A stretch of DNA of 64,000 nt from positions 1-64,000 of the forward strand of contig JAEWBT010000136.1 of the NCBI GenBank assembly GCA_023391015.1, in the 5' to 3' direction. Below the pieces are notes generated by a model. It was given only the letters and a program-made list of their open reading frames with translations. It had not been told where the DNA came from and did not search any database. The DNA comes from Bacteroidota bacterium. Lineage in GTDB: Bacteria > Bacteroidota > Bacteroidia > Chitinophagales > Chitinophagaceae. Shown here in pieces: positions 34,771 to 44,128 of the stretch (the stretch's first letter is position 1; each line of letters opens with the position of its first letter). The position numbers were made by a program, and so were the translations under genes.

Positions 34771-34806
34771 GATTTCCGGAAACAAGGCCTTTTTTCCGGA
34801 AAATAT
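34771..34806. repeat. TTTCCGGAAA doublet, 20-bp spacing
   Basis: Copies start at 34774 and 34794. The 20-bp units read atttccggaaacaaggcctt and ttttccggaaaatataaggt, so similarity extends beyond the palindrome. It lies between the convergent mtfA and DUF4385 stops. Confidence 0.85.
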
Positions 34807-34822
34807 AAGGTCTCTTGAACCC

Positions 34823-35326
34823 CTAAAGGGTTTCGTATTGGCGGATGTGGGCCTTCTTAGCCGCAGCGTAGATTTCGTCGGCTTCTGCCTTTTTCCAAAA
34901 TCCATAAAAAATGCGGGCGGAAGCCGCTTTTTCGGCGTCTTCTGGTTGCCGGGGCAGCTCTTCGCGGCCATGTGCGCCGCTTTGGCCTTTCTTGTCGGCG
35001 GGAACCGGGCCGTCGTACTTTTTACCGCCTTTGTGGTTGGCATAGCGGCGGGCGCGGGTGTAGCCCATTTGCAAAAACTTCCGGGCCATATCCATCCCCA
35101 CAAAATCTTTTTGATTCCGGTATTCTTCAAAAAGCGAAAAGATTTTTTGGGCAGATTCCTCGGCGATTTCCGGATTTTTAAATCGCCAGTAGGGCAGAAT
35201 CTCCGACTTATAAGGCTCAACCAGCAAAACGCCCTGCTCGCCCTTGCCCACGCGATACAATTCCGGATTTTGTCGCAGGTCCAGCGATTTGTAGTCAAGG
35301 GCATAATCAAAAGGAATGCGAGCCAT
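34823..35326 (-). CDS. DUF4385 family protein
   Basis: A 167-residue soluble protein matching the DUF4385 family: FDYALDYKSLDLRQNPELYR, KGEQGVLLVEPYKSEILPYW, and FVGMDMARKFLQMGYTRARR followed by YANHKGGKKY. The family is widespread in bacteria and some phages and has no known function. The strongly conserved Gly/Lys/Arg clusters suggest nucleic-acid or phosphate binding, which is inference. It has no operon partner here. Confidence 0.88.
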   Translation of the reverse strand: MARIPFDYALDYKSLDLRQNPELYRVGKGEQGVLLVEPYKSEILPYWRFKNPEIAEESAQKIFSLFEEYRNQKDFVGMDMARKFLQMGYTRARRYANHKGGKKYDGPVPADKKGQSGAHGREELPRQPEDAEKAASARIFYGFWKKAEADEIYAAAKKAHIRQYETL

Positions 35327-35446
35327 AAGATGGGATTCTAAAGATGTTTCTTCCTAAAAAAAGATACCGGGGAGAATCCTGCCTGGAAGAAAAGTATTTT
35401 TTATTTGTAAAGTATGCTTTACATTTGGGTGTAAAAATTGGCCCCT

Positions 35447-35884
35447 ATGAAACTTCTTCTTTTTCCCCATCGTCTCCAAAAACCGGCTTTTTTGCTGTGT
35501 ATTGTTTTTCTGGTTCTGGTTATTTTAAGTGTTGAATACAACTTTGAACTACCGTTTCTGGCCCACAAAGCGCCCTCGAATGCGCTGTTGAGCAATGATA
35601 ACCTGAGTGATGAAGTTTTTCTGACTGGATTTCTGGTGAGTCTGCTGGTTTATGGGTTTAGCCGCGAGGCTGATGAAGATGAATATTCTGTTGCACTGCG
35701 TTTCCGGGCCTTGCTGCTGGCTGTGCTGGTGCACACAATTATCAGCCTAGGGCTGATTCTTTTCAGCTATGGCTGGGCTTTTCCGGTGCTGGCTGCCTCG
35801 CATTTGTTTACCGTTTTGCTTCTGTATCTTATTTTTTATAAAGGGCAGCGTTTGATGAACCGTTTCCGCGCGCTTCGGTCATGA
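35447..35884 (+). CDS. Four-helix membrane protein paired with XRE regulator
   Basis: A 145-residue membrane protein with about four helices (LLCIVFLVLVILSV, FLTGFLVSLLVYGF, LLLAVLVHTIISLGLILF, LAASHLFTVLLLYLIFY). An in-frame TTG three codons upstream is possible, but ATG at 35447 is preferred. The stop overlaps the start of the next gene by four bases (ATGA), so translation is coupled. Small membrane proteins overlapped by a Cro-type regulator are a frequent pair in bacteria; their purpose is not established. Confidence 0.75.
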   Translation: MKLLLFPHRLQKPAFLLCIVFLVLVILSVEYNFELPFLAHKAPSNALLSNDNLSDEVFLTGFLVSLLVYGFSREADEDEYSVALRFRALLLAVLVHTIISLGLILFSYGWAFPVLAASHLFTVLLLYLIFYKGQRLMNRFRALRS

Positions 35885-36081
35885 CAAACAACGTCCGCGA
35901 ACTGCGCTTGCAAAAAGGTTGGTCACAAACAGATCTTGCAGCGAAAACAGGTGTCTCCCGACAATCTATCCACGCGATAGAAACCGGAAAATACGTTCCG
36001 ACCACGGTGTTGGCCCTCAAGCTGGCGCGGGTGCTGGACTGTGTTGTTGAAGCCTTATTTACTTTAGAAGAAGGGGATTAA
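35881..36081 (+). CDS. XRE-family helix-turn-helix regulator (YozG/Cro type)
   Basis: A 66-residue DNA-binding protein that is almost only an HTH_3 domain: VRELRLQKGWSQTDLAAKTG is helices 1-2 and VSRQSIHAIETGKYVPTTVL is the recognition helix with the usual RQSI-x2-IE-x-GKY wording. It follows the membrane protein with a four-base overlap and probably regulates that operon. Confidence 0.88.
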   Translation: MTNNVRELRLQKGWSQTDLAAKTGVSRQSIHAIETGKYVPTTVLALKLARVLDCVVEALFTLEEGD

Positions 36082-36204
36082 AAGTGCTGTTTTCCGGGAA
36101 TTAGATGGGATTTTAAATTTTATTAAATGATCTTCTAAGGACTTTTGTAAAAAAAATCTAAAGATTGCGTAGAAATACGTAATAAACTTTGAGCATCCTT
36201 TTAT

Positions 36205-36212
36205 TACTTTTG
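36205..36212 (+). promoter_or_regulatory. Candidate -7 box of the gene at 36236
   Basis: TACTTTTG, perfect match, 23 bases before the ATG. Confidence 0.45.
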
Positions 36213-36235
36213 CGCTTGTAAAAGCTCTTTCCAAT

Positions 36236-37003
36236 ATGAAAGCCACTCTTCTCTTCGCTACCTGTTTATTAGCTGCTCAGCCCTTACTGGCACAGCGATT
36301 CGATCCCAACACCAAGCCGCCGCCACCGGTTACCAAACCGCAGCTTGGTCCGGCCCTCGACGCATTAAACAACCCTACACCGGAAGACCAAAAGCCTAAA
36401 GTCGTTCGATACCCAATGACCGTCGCGTTCCATCTGGGTACGCAGGGCATTGGACTGGAAGGCCGTGTGGGCATTATACCGGGTCTTAATGGCCGATTGG
36501 GCTTTTCGTATTTGCCCGGCAGCATTGTTACTGGGGTTGATCTGGAAAGTGTTAAAGCCGAAATCACTGCAGACGCCAAATTTGCCAATATCCATTTGTT
36601 GGCGGAGTATCAGCCTTTCAAAAAAGCGGATTGGTTTCGGGTCGTTGGCGGTTTCGGGTACTTTATGAGTGCCAACACTGATATTGAAATCACGCCGGAG
36701 AAGGCTCAGAAATACGGAGATATCGTTGTTGATAAATCGCTGCTTGGGGGGATGAAAGGGGAGATTAGCTGGAAGGGCGTAGCCCCTTATCTGGGCCTTG
36801 GACTGCTGCGGGCTTTTCCGTATGACCGGTTCAGCGTGAACCTGGATGTAGGTACTTACATGCTTCCCAAGCCCAGCGTTACCCTCGACGGCTATGGTGC
36901 TATGGCCGGCAACAGCCAGAACGGGCCGATTATGGAAGAAAACCTAAAGGACTACCGCTGGCTTCCGCTGGTGCAACTCAATTTCACTTATAAAATCCGC
37001 TAA
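36236..37003 (+). CDS. Probable outer-membrane beta-barrel protein
   Basis: A 255-residue exported protein with signal KATLLFATCLLAAQPLLAQ. After a Pro-rich segment (DPNTKPPPPVTKPQLGP) it shows alternating hydrophobic and polar strands (VAFHLGTQGIGLEGRVGI, GRLGFSYLPGSIVTGVD, FRVVGGFGYFMSANTDIEI, APYLGLGLLRAF) and ends with an aromatic-containing strand, VQLNFTYKIR, as outer-membrane barrels do. It belongs to no family I recognise. A lipoprotein gene follows after 27 bases, probably in one operon. Confidence 0.7.
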   Translation: MKATLLFATCLLAAQPLLAQRFDPNTKPPPPVTKPQLGPALDALNNPTPEDQKPKVVRYPMTVAFHLGTQGIGLEGRVGIIPGLNGRLGFSYLPGSIVTGVDLESVKAEITADAKFANIHLLAEYQPFKKADWFRVVGGFGYFMSANTDIEITPEKAQKYGDIVVDKSLLGGMKGEISWKGVAPYLGLGLLRAFPYDRFSVNLDVGTYMLPKPSVTLDGYGAMAGNSQNGPIMEENLKDYRWLPLVQLNFTYKIR

Positions 37004-37030
37004 ACCGGATCTCTCTCAATCCGCTTTTCC

Positions 37031-38635
37031 ATGAAACAGAAAATTATTTACCCACTGCTGGCGTTTCTAATATTGATAACCGGTATCAGCTGCCAGAAAT
37101 CACCCACTGACGATGTTCAGCTCAACGTCAATACCAACTTCCTGAAATACACCGCACAGCTTCAGGTGTATGACGCTGCGGCGCTCTCCCGGCTGCCGCA
37201 AACCGCTAATGCTACCGTGCAAATCACCGGCCCGGACTCTGCCTATGTTTATGATATTTCCGGAACCCGGAAAATAAACGTAAACGAAGGCTCAATGAGC
37301 TTTGCCATTTCGCCTGACCGTACGCCCACGGAAAGCAATCCGATCCGGTTCAACGTCATTGTGAAAGCAAACGGATATCTGAAAATCAACGTTCCGATGC
37401 GGATTGGCGAAAATCAGTTTGACCAGCTGGTGCAGGCCAATATGACCAATACTACCAATCCGGCACAAGGGATTTCGTTTGCATCCGGCAGTCGTGCCCT
37501 GAGTAACAGCGCCCTCCCGGCTACCACCACACTCAACACGCCGCTGACCGGTGGAAAGCAGGAGTGGGCCAAAGTAGAAGTAGAAGCCGGAACCAAATTT
37601 TTTGATGCGCAGGGCAATCAGCTTACCGGCAGCAGTGTCAGCATGAGCGTAGGCCACTTCGACACGCGCAGCCCTACTTCATTAAGTTCTTTTCCCGGCG
37701 GCTTCTCACCCGAAAACGTGAAAATGGCCGACGGCTCTACCCAATCGCTGTTCTTTATGTCGGCAGGCTTCGGCAGCATCGACATGACGGTAGGCGGCAA
37801 GGAAGTGAAAAAGTTTGACAAGCCCATTCAGGTTACGATGTCTATCGACCCATCGCTCGTAAACCCGACGACCAATCAAACCCTGAAAGCCGGCGATGTG
37901 ATTCCTATCTGGAGCTATTCAGCAGAAACCGGCCAATGGAGCTACGAGCGTGACGGAACCGTAGTGAACGACAATGGCACAATGCAGATTACCTTCCCGA
38001 TGGACCACCTCACCTGGATCAACTATGACTGGTATTGGTACACCTGCTGGAACTCGGTGCAGGTAAATGCGCCGGGCTTGGCGGGTACGTATGACCTCTT
38101 TATCGTGGATCAATATGTAAACGGATGGTCTTACTATCCAAGCAATACCTACTATATGTACCTGACTGATAATTCCTGGTTCTGGTCCTGGGCCATACGC
38201 AATCAAAACGTGAAATACAAGGTTTACAGACCCAATGCCAACAATTCTTATTGGTGGTGGTGGTATTGGTATGACCGCGGTCCGCTGGTCGGCGAATCCA
38301 ACTGGGTGAATGCCTGCGGCGGAACGACGATTACGCTGAACGTACCAGCGCCAAAGACATATACCCTCAATATTAAAGGTGTTTGTCCCAGCCGCAACAA
38401 CCTGACTGTGCGCCCCAGTTTCTATCTCTACAAGAAAAAAGCCGGTAGCTATTACTACGAGTACCTGGGCTTTGTACGGAATGGCCAGCTTCAGACCACT
38501 GCACTGGAGATGGGGCAAACCTATGAATTTGCAACCTGGTATGGCGGGCAATGGATTACCATCACCCAAACCATCAATAAGCAGGATTATAACGAAACTG
38601 TGAACCTGACCGCCTCAATCTGCCGGATGTTCTAA
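37031..38635 (+). CDS. Large lipoprotein of unknown function, Trp/Tyr-rich C-terminus
   Basis: A 534-residue lipoprotein with signal LLAFLILITGISCQKSPTDD. The N-terminal third looks like an Ig-type or carboxypeptidase-regulatory beta-domain (NATVQITGPDSAYVYDISG, then GYLKINVPMRIGENQFD). The C-terminal half is very aromatic (ITFPMDHLTWINYDWYWYTC, NSYWWWWYWYDRG). This resembles surface lipoproteins with chains of beta-domains, but no named family is clear. It probably works with the barrel protein upstream. A terminator follows. Confidence 0.75.
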   Translation: MKQKIIYPLLAFLILITGISCQKSPTDDVQLNVNTNFLKYTAQLQVYDAAALSRLPQTANATVQITGPDSAYVYDISGTRKINVNEGSMSFAISPDRTPTESNPIRFNVIVKANGYLKINVPMRIGENQFDQLVQANMTNTTNPAQGISFASGSRALSNSALPATTTLNTPLTGGKQEWAKVEVEAGTKFFDAQGNQLTGSSVSMSVGHFDTRSPTSLSSFPGGFSPENVKMADGSTQSLFFMSAGFGSIDMTVGGKEVKKFDKPIQVTMSIDPSLVNPTTNQTLKAGDVIPIWSYSAETGQWSYERDGTVVNDNGTMQITFPMDHLTWINYDWYWYTCWNSVQVNAPGLAGTYDLFIVDQYVNGWSYYPSNTYYMYLTDNSWFWSWAIRNQNVKYKVYRPNANNSYWWWWYWYDRGPLVGESNWVNACGGTTITLNVPAPKTYTLNIKGVCPSRNNLTVRPSFYLYKKKAGSYYYEYLGFVRNGQLQTTALEMGQTYEFATWYGGQWITITQTINKQDYNETVNLTASICRMF

Positions 38636-38664
38636 AGAAAAACCTACCGGGTTTCCGGAAATAA

Positions 38665-38705
38665 AAGCGCCGCCCCGACAATCCTGTTGGGGCGGCGCTT
38701 TTTAT
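38665..38705 (+). terminator. Terminator after the lipoprotein gene
   Basis: aaaagcgccgcccc pairs with ggggcggcgctttt around gacaatcctgtt. A TTTCCGGAAAT copy lies just before it at 38654. Confidence 0.9.
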
Positions 38706-38728
38706 CAAAACAGTAAGCAGGATTAAAG

Positions 38729-40147
38729 CTATCGCAGTTCCAGCACCGCGATGTTTTCAATATGGTGCGTTTGGGGAAATAAATCCATTGGTTGCAGCCA
38801 CGTAACACGATAGGCGCGGTCGAGCAGGGCGAGGTCGCGGGCCTGCGTCGCCGGGTTGCAGCTCACATACACCACGCGTGGCGCGGCAATAGCGATAATC
38901 TGATTGATCAGGTCTTCGTGCATACCGGCGCGGGGCGGGTCGGTAATCAGCACGTCGGGGCGACCGTGGGCCCGGAAAAACTCCGGGGTGCACACCTTGC
39001 TTACATCGCCGGCGTAAAAGTGGCATTTTTCGGAAAGACCGTTGATTTCGGCGTTTTCCTTTGCATCAGCAATGGCGTCTTCCACCGCTTCAATCCCAAT
39101 GATTTTTCCGGCCCCTTTGCTGCAAAAAATCCCGATAGAGCCGGTGCCGCAATACAGGTCGTAAAGCACTTCATTTCCGGAAAGTCCGGCGGCTTTGCGC
39201 ACCTCTGCATACATCCGCTCGGCCTGCTGGGTATTGGTCTGGAAAAATGATTTAGGCGAGATTTTAAACGAAAAATCTTCCAGTGTTTCGGTGATGTAGC
39301 CAGGTCCTTTTACCGTCACCACCTCCAGGTCATAAATCGTGTCATTCACCTTTGGGTTGATGGTGTAGTGCAGCGACGTGATTTGGGGAATTTCTTTCAG
39401 TAAATGATTCAGAATGGCTTCGCGTGCCGGTGCATCTTCGTAAGCCAGAATCAGATTGAGCAAGACCTCACCTGTTCGGGCCACGCGCAGCACCACATTG
39501 CGCAGCCAGCCCTCCCGCGTTTTGGGGTTGTAATAAGGCAGGGCATTGTGCTCGGTGTAATCCCGCAACACGCGCAGCACATCGTTGGTCGGGTCGGGTT
39601 GCAAAAAGCAGGTGTGGATGGGCACCACTTTGTCAAAAAGACCAGGCGCGTGAAAGCCCAGTCCCGGCTCGTCGGCCAGCTTTTCGTCGCCGGCTTCGGC
39701 CAGCTCGGCGCTCGTGCGGTAGCGGGTGGCGCTAAAGGTAAATTCCAGCTTGTTGCGGTAATACCGGTCTTCGGCGCTGCCGATGATGGGCTGAATTTCT
39801 GGCAGGGAAATTCCGGAAATCCGGCGCAGTTGCTCGCCTACCTGTTGCTGTTTGTACTGCAATTGGAGTTCATAAGGCAGCATCTGCCACTTGCACCCGC
39901 CGCAAAGGCCAAAGTGCGGGCAGAACGGTTGCACGCGATCGGGCGACGGCGTTTCCACACGCAGGAGGCGCGCTTCCATCCAGCTTTTCTTTTCCTTGCC
40001 GGGCCAGACGGAGACCACATCGCCCGGAACGGCACCGGCCACAAAAACCACCTTGCCGTCTTCGGTGTGGCCAATGCTTTTGCCTTCGGCAGCGTAGGCC
40101 GTTATTTCGAGATGCTCAATTGCCTGCCGGCGTTTCTTTCGGGCCAT
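38729..40147 (-). CDS. rlmD: 23S rRNA (uracil-C5)-methyltransferase RlmD/RumA family
   Basis: A 472-residue TRAM-domain methyltransferase that makes 5-methyluridine in rRNA (U1939 for RlmD). The TRAM domain opens the protein (GHTEDGKVVFVAGAVPGDVV). The iron-sulfur cluster cysteines lie in PFCPHFGLCGGCKWQ with a later cysteine near HTCFLQ. The SAM site is LYDLYCGTGSIGIFCSKG, and the catalytic nucleophile is in YVSCNPATQARDLALL. The start at MARKKRR was selected by the -7 box (TACTTTCG, 40168-40161). RlmD, RlmCD and TrmA relatives are hard to tell apart without alignment. Confidence 0.9.
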   Translation of the reverse strand: MARKKRRQAIEHLEITAYAAEGKSIGHTEDGKVVFVAGAVPGDVVSVWPGKEKKSWMEARLLRVETPSPDRVQPFCPHFGLCGGCKWQMLPYELQLQYKQQQVGEQLRRISGISLPEIQPIIGSAEDRYYRNKLEFTFSATRYRTSAELAEAGDEKLADEPGLGFHAPGLFDKVVPIHTCFLQPDPTNDVLRVLRDYTEHNALPYYNPKTREGWLRNVVLRVARTGEVLLNLILAYEDAPAREAILNHLLKEIPQITSLHYTINPKVNDTIYDLEVVTVKGPGYITETLEDFSFKISPKSFFQTNTQQAERMYAEVRKAAGLSGNEVLYDLYCGTGSIGIFCSKGAGKIIGIEAVEDAIADAKENAEINGLSEKCHFYAGDVSKVCTPEFFRAHGRPDVLITDPPRAGMHEDLINQIIAIAAPRVVYVSCNPATQARDLALLDRAYRVTWLQPMDLFPQTHHIENIAVLELR

Positions 40148-40160
40148 AATTTTTAAACCG

Positions 40161-40168
40161 CGAAAGTA
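40161..40168 (-). promoter_or_regulatory. Candidate -7 box of rlmD
   Basis: TACTTTCG on the minus strand, seven of eight consensus positions, 13 bases from the ATG. Confidence 0.4.
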
Positions 40169-40264
40169 GGCTAGCAAAACAAAGCTGCACCCATGCACCC
40201 AACTGCGCTTGTTAAAGCTACCTTCAAACCTTTCGGGATTTTTCCCTGTCTCTACGATTGCAAT

Positions 40265-40272
40265 TACTTTTG
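40265..40272 (+). promoter_or_regulatory. Candidate -7 box of the thioredoxin-like gene
   Basis: TACTTTTG, perfect match, 15 bases before the ATG at 40288. Confidence 0.45.
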
Positions 40273-40287
40273 TAACTCTTACCTGTC

Positions 40288-41724
40288 ATGAAATTTTTAC
40301 GGCCTTTTCTGGTTGCAGCGCTGGCGCTGCTTTTTTCCGCACCGGCGCAAGCCAAAAACGGATATAAAATCAAGGTCCACTACACCGACCTTAAAGACAC
40401 CACCATCCTGCTGGCCAAATATTTTGGCAAAGGGTTGCCCACCATTTATAAAGTGGACAGTGTGCGCCTCAATGCCAAAGGCGATGGCATCCTTGCTTCT
40501 AAAGACACCATCGTCGGCGGCATTTACATGCTGATTCCAACCGACATGCGCTCCTTCAACGAAGTGTTACTCAACGACGGCGACGACATCAGCGTGGAAA
40601 TCACCAGTGCCGTTTCGCCCAATAAAATTTCGTTTCAAAACTCGCCGGAAAACAATCATTTTCAGGAATATCAACAATACCTCGTGGGCTACGGCGAAAA
40701 GCTGGGTGCTTTCAATAGCCAGTTGGCTGCTGCCAAAACCAAGGCCGATTCCACACCTGTTATTGAACGCAAGCAAGCCCTCGGAAAAGAGCTGATTGCT
40801 TATCGCCGTGGGCTGGTACAGAAGTATCCCGGCAGTCTGCTGGCCTCTATCCTCAATGCCTTGGAAGTTCCGGAAATTCCGCCTGCGCCCAAGGATGCCA
40901 ACGGCAAAACCGACTCTTCGTTTTCCTATCGCTACCTGAAAGCGCACTTCTGGGACAGCTTTAATTTTAAAGATGAGCGTCTCATTCACACACCTATCTA
41001 CGATGCCAAACTGGATGAATACTTCAATAACCTGGTGATTCCGGTGCCCGACAGCGTGAACAAAGAAGCCGACTGGCTCCTGGCGCAAACGCGCGGCCAA
41101 AAGCAGCTGTTCAACTACACCCTTTCCTGGATTACGCAGTTTGCCGAGCGCAGCAAAATCATGGGAATGGATGCTGCATTCGTACACCTGGTAGAGAAAT
41201 ACTACGCCCGTGGCGACGCCACCTGGCTGCCCGATACCACGGTGCAGAAATACCTCGACCGCATCGCCAAAATCGGGCCCAACATGATTGGCAAACTGGC
41301 CCCCGACCTGACGATGAAAACCGTGGATGGAAAATCCATTAAGCTTTCCGACGTAAAGGCTAAATACACGGTGCTGGTTTTTTATTCGCCCGACTGCGGC
41401 CACTGCATTACCGAAATGCCGAAGCTGGACAGTATGTACCGCGCGGTTTTAAAGGATAAAGGAACCAAGATTTTTGCCGTACGCACCGAGACGCCTGAAA
41501 AAACCTGGAAGGAATTCATCCAGAAAAATCATCTGGAAGGCTGGATCAACGTCTGGGATCCGGAAAATACCTCTGGATACCGTGCCAAATATGACGTTTA
41601 CAGCACGCCGGTCATCTACCTGCTCGATGAGCGTAAAATCATTCGTGGCAAGCGCCTCGATTACCAAACGATTCCTAAAGTGATTGATATGCTGGACAAG
41701 AAACCAGCTGCGACGGCTCCCTAA
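40288..41724 (+). CDS. Periplasmic TlpA-like thiol-disulfide protein with DUF4369/DUF5106-type N-terminus
   Basis: A 478-residue exported protein with signal RPFLVAALALLFSAPAQAK. The first part (YKIKVHYTDLKDTTILLAKY, then KGDGILASKDTIVGGIYML) is the DUF4369 beta-domain common before Bacteroidota thioredoxins. A helical middle follows and then a thioredoxin fold from about residue 338 with LAPDLTMKTVDGKSIKLSDV and active-site FYSPDCGHCITEMP (C370-G-H-C373). It would act in the periplasm on protein disulfides. It precedes a SurA-like foldase gene by 51 bases, so the two may form an envelope folding operon. Confidence 0.85.
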   Translation: MKFLRPFLVAALALLFSAPAQAKNGYKIKVHYTDLKDTTILLAKYFGKGLPTIYKVDSVRLNAKGDGILASKDTIVGGIYMLIPTDMRSFNEVLLNDGDDISVEITSAVSPNKISFQNSPENNHFQEYQQYLVGYGEKLGAFNSQLAAAKTKADSTPVIERKQALGKELIAYRRGLVQKYPGSLLASILNALEVPEIPPAPKDANGKTDSSFSYRYLKAHFWDSFNFKDERLIHTPIYDAKLDEYFNNLVIPVPDSVNKEADWLLAQTRGQKQLFNYTLSWITQFAERSKIMGMDAAFVHLVEKYYARGDATWLPDTTVQKYLDRIAKIGPNMIGKLAPDLTMKTVDGKSIKLSDVKAKYTVLVFYSPDCGHCITEMPKLDSMYRAVLKDKGTKIFAVRTETPEKTWKEFIQKNHLEGWINVWDPENTSGYRAKYDVYSTPVIYLLDERKIIRGKRLDYQTIPKVIDMLDKKPAATAP

Positions 41725-41775
41725 AAAGACCTTTGCCCTTCCCGACGCACAAGACAGGACTTTCCACAAAAAAAC

Positions 41776-43755
41776 ATGAAGATTCAAACGATTCTGGCAG
41801 GCTTCGTGCTTGCCGGTTCCGCAATGACCGCTCAGGCCCAAACCCTTTTTACCTACGGCGGCAAGCCGGTGAGCAAAGCAGAATTTCTGCGCATCTATCA
41901 AAAAAACGGCGGTGCCAAAAAGGCCGATATGTCTGAAAAAGCACTCCGCGACTACCTGGAGCTTTACAGCCTTTTCCGCATGAAAGTGGCTGAGGCCGAA
42001 GTGCAGAAATTAGACACCGGTGCCGCTGCCCAGGGCGAAATCGCCAATTATCGCCGCCAGCTTTCCCGCAGCTACATCACCGACCCATCCACAACCGAGC
42101 GACTCATGGCCGAAGCCTATGACCGGCAGAAAAACATGGTGGAAGTCGCCCACATCCTGATTCCTGTTACCGCTGGTCGCGATACGATGGAGGCCTACAA
42201 CAAGGCCGACAGCCTTTACAAGGCAGCGATGAAAAAAGGAGCCGATTTCGGCGCCCTTGCCCGGCAATATTCGTCGGACCGTGGCTCTAAAGATCGCGGC
42301 GGAAATGTGGGGTACATCACGGGCCTGCAAACCGTGTATCCTTTTGAGAATGTGGCTTTTACCACACCGGTGGGCAAGATTGCAAAGCCCTTTCGCACGC
42401 AGTTTGGCTACCATATCGTGAAAGTGCTTAACCGTCAACCTTCACAGGGGGAAGTGGAAGTGGCCCAGATTATGGCTTTGACGCCCAAGTCGAAAGGCGA
42501 AGAAGGCGTAGCCGAAGCGCGGCGCACCATCGACAGCGCCCTCACCGACCTGAAAGCAGGTATGCGCTGGGAAGACGCAGTGAAAAAATATTCGCAGGAC
42601 CGCTACAGCAAAGACCAGGACGGCCTGCTGAAACCTTTTGGCCTGGGCCGCACTACGCCGGAGTTTGAAAAAGCAGCGTTTGCGCTAAAAAATCCCAACG
42701 ACCTTTCGGCACCGGTGCAAACAGAATATGGCATCCACCTTTTGAAATTGGTGAAGAAAATGCCCGTGCCACCCTTCGACTCGGTGCGCAGCGAGCTGCG
42801 GCGCAAAATCGAAAATGACGCGCGCGGCCAGATTGCCAAAGACCAATATACCGAGCAGGTAAAAGCGCGTTATGGCTACAAGGAATTTCCGGAAGCCCTG
42901 CAAAAGGTGATCAAAGAGGTAGATGGCACGATTGCCGATACCGGAAAGCTGGCCGGTAAATTCAACGCTGCCGATTACGCAGGCGACACCACCGTGTTGC
43001 TGCAAATCAACAAACAATCTTTCACGGGGGCCGATTTTATGCGCTTCGCTGCCCAGACGGCCAATAACCAGCTGGTGGGCAACCGCGAGCTGGCCCTGAA
43101 AGAGATTTTCAACATGTATGCCGCTTCGGTGCTGAGCGATTTTCAGATTCAAAGCCTTGAAAAAGAAAACGCCGAATTCCGGAATCTGCTCACCGAATAC
43201 CGCGACGGCATCCTGCTGTTCGACCTGATGGACCGCAACGTGTGGAGCAAAGCCTCTAAAGACAGCGCCGGACTGGAGGCTTTCTATAACCAACACAAAG
43301 ACCGCTACCGCTGGGAAGAAGGCTTTGAAGGCACGGTGTATCGTTTCAAAGACCGCGCATCGGCAGAGCAGGGCGTGAAGATGATGCAGAACGGCATGGA
43401 CTCGGTAAAGGAAAAAGCCATGCTGGCGCAGCTCAACCAACCCGGCGCGCCCCCTTCCGTAACCGTGCAGCAGCAAGGCAAGTTTGAATGGAGCCGGTTC
43501 ACGGATTTTCCGCGCTACGAGCTCACTGTGGGCAAGCCTTCGGCCATCAAAGTCAATCCCGACAGCACTGCTTTTGATGTGGTATTGGTAAAACGCTTCA
43601 TCCCGGCGGGCGAGCCCAAAACGCTGACCGAAGCCCGTGGCTACGTGGTGGCCGAGTATCAGGATTATCTCGAAAAATCCTGGAACGAAGCGCTGCGCAA
43701 GAAATATCCCGTTGTAGTAGAAGAAAAAGTGTTTCGCTCGATGGTAAGCAAGTAA
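41776..43755 (+). CDS. Periplasmic peptidyl-prolyl isomerase with two parvulin domains (SurA/PpiD-like)
   Basis: A 659-residue exported foldase with signal QTILAGFVLAGSAMTAQAQ. Two parvulin domains are visible: about 118-215 (VEVAHILIPVTAGRDTM, then GGNVGYITGLQ and YHIVKVL) and about 222-325 (VEVAQIMALTPKSKGEEGV, then GLLKPFGLGRTTPEF and YGIHLLKLVKK). A long helical C-terminal region follows with no known motif. It would help outer-membrane proteins on their way to BamA. It lies directly after the thioredoxin-like gene and ends before a strong terminator. Confidence 0.88.
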   Translation: MKIQTILAGFVLAGSAMTAQAQTLFTYGGKPVSKAEFLRIYQKNGGAKKADMSEKALRDYLELYSLFRMKVAEAEVQKLDTGAAAQGEIANYRRQLSRSYITDPSTTERLMAEAYDRQKNMVEVAHILIPVTAGRDTMEAYNKADSLYKAAMKKGADFGALARQYSSDRGSKDRGGNVGYITGLQTVYPFENVAFTTPVGKIAKPFRTQFGYHIVKVLNRQPSQGEVEVAQIMALTPKSKGEEGVAEARRTIDSALTDLKAGMRWEDAVKKYSQDRYSKDQDGLLKPFGLGRTTPEFEKAAFALKNPNDLSAPVQTEYGIHLLKLVKKMPVPPFDSVRSELRRKIENDARGQIAKDQYTEQVKARYGYKEFPEALQKVIKEVDGTIADTGKLAGKFNAADYAGDTTVLLQINKQSFTGADFMRFAAQTANNQLVGNRELALKEIFNMYAASVLSDFQIQSLEKENAEFRNLLTEYRDGILLFDLMDRNVWSKASKDSAGLEAFYNQHKDRYRWEEGFEGTVYRFKDRASAEQGVKMMQNGMDSVKEKAMLAQLNQPGAPPSVTVQQQGKFEWSRFTDFPRYELTVGKPSAIKVNPDSTAFDVVLVKRFIPAGEPKTLTEARGYVVAEYQDYLEKSWNEALRKKYPVVVEEKVFRSMVSK

Positions 43756-43781
43756 CGCTCTCTTAGTCCTTTTAAAGTCTC

Positions 43782-43820
43782 AATCGGAGCGCGCCATTTG
43801 GCGCGCTCCGATTTTCTGTT
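43782..43820 (+). terminator. Terminator of the isomerase gene
   Basis: atcggagcgcgcc pairs with ggcgcgctccgat around atttg, followed by tttctgtt. Confidence 0.85.
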
Positions 43821-43861
43821 AAGGGCCTCTGTAGGCTCCGGAAAGGAATTTGGATGGACCA

Positions 43862-43899
43862 GAATTTCCGGAAATAAAGCCTGTTTTCCGGAAAATACA
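43862..43899. repeat. TTTCCGGAAA doublet, 20-bp spacing
   Basis: Copies begin at 43866 and 43886. Units read atttccggaaataaagcctg and ttttccggaaaatacagccc, close to the unit at 34774 and in the same sort of place, downstream of a gene end. Confidence 0.85.
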
Positions 43900-43946
43900 G
43901 CCCTCGTTTTCAGACTTTGCCCAACGTAAATCTCGGATTAAGCGGG

Positions 43947-44012
43947 CTTCGACAAGCTCCCCCTTGACACACGTTTCTCATCCGCAACTGTGTCACCGGG
44001 AGCTTGTCGAAG
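43947..44012. repeat. Inverted repeat CTTCGACAAGCTCCC
   Basis: Perfect 15-bp arms cttcgacaagctccc (43947-43961) and gggagcttgtcgaag (43998-44012). The inner bases ttgacaca and tgtgtcac extend the pairing with small mismatches. A matching half arm is found at about 25910-25930. It is a typical dispersed palindromic element. Confidence 0.75.
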
Positions 44013-44128
44013 GGCGGGCTTATCGAAGGGCCGCAGCCTACCGCTCTTTTAAAGCAAACAAAGCTATAGCCAGGATAAACAGTTCAAGACCAAGCCTGCT
44101 AAAACGAGAGGCACTTTTATCCAATAAA

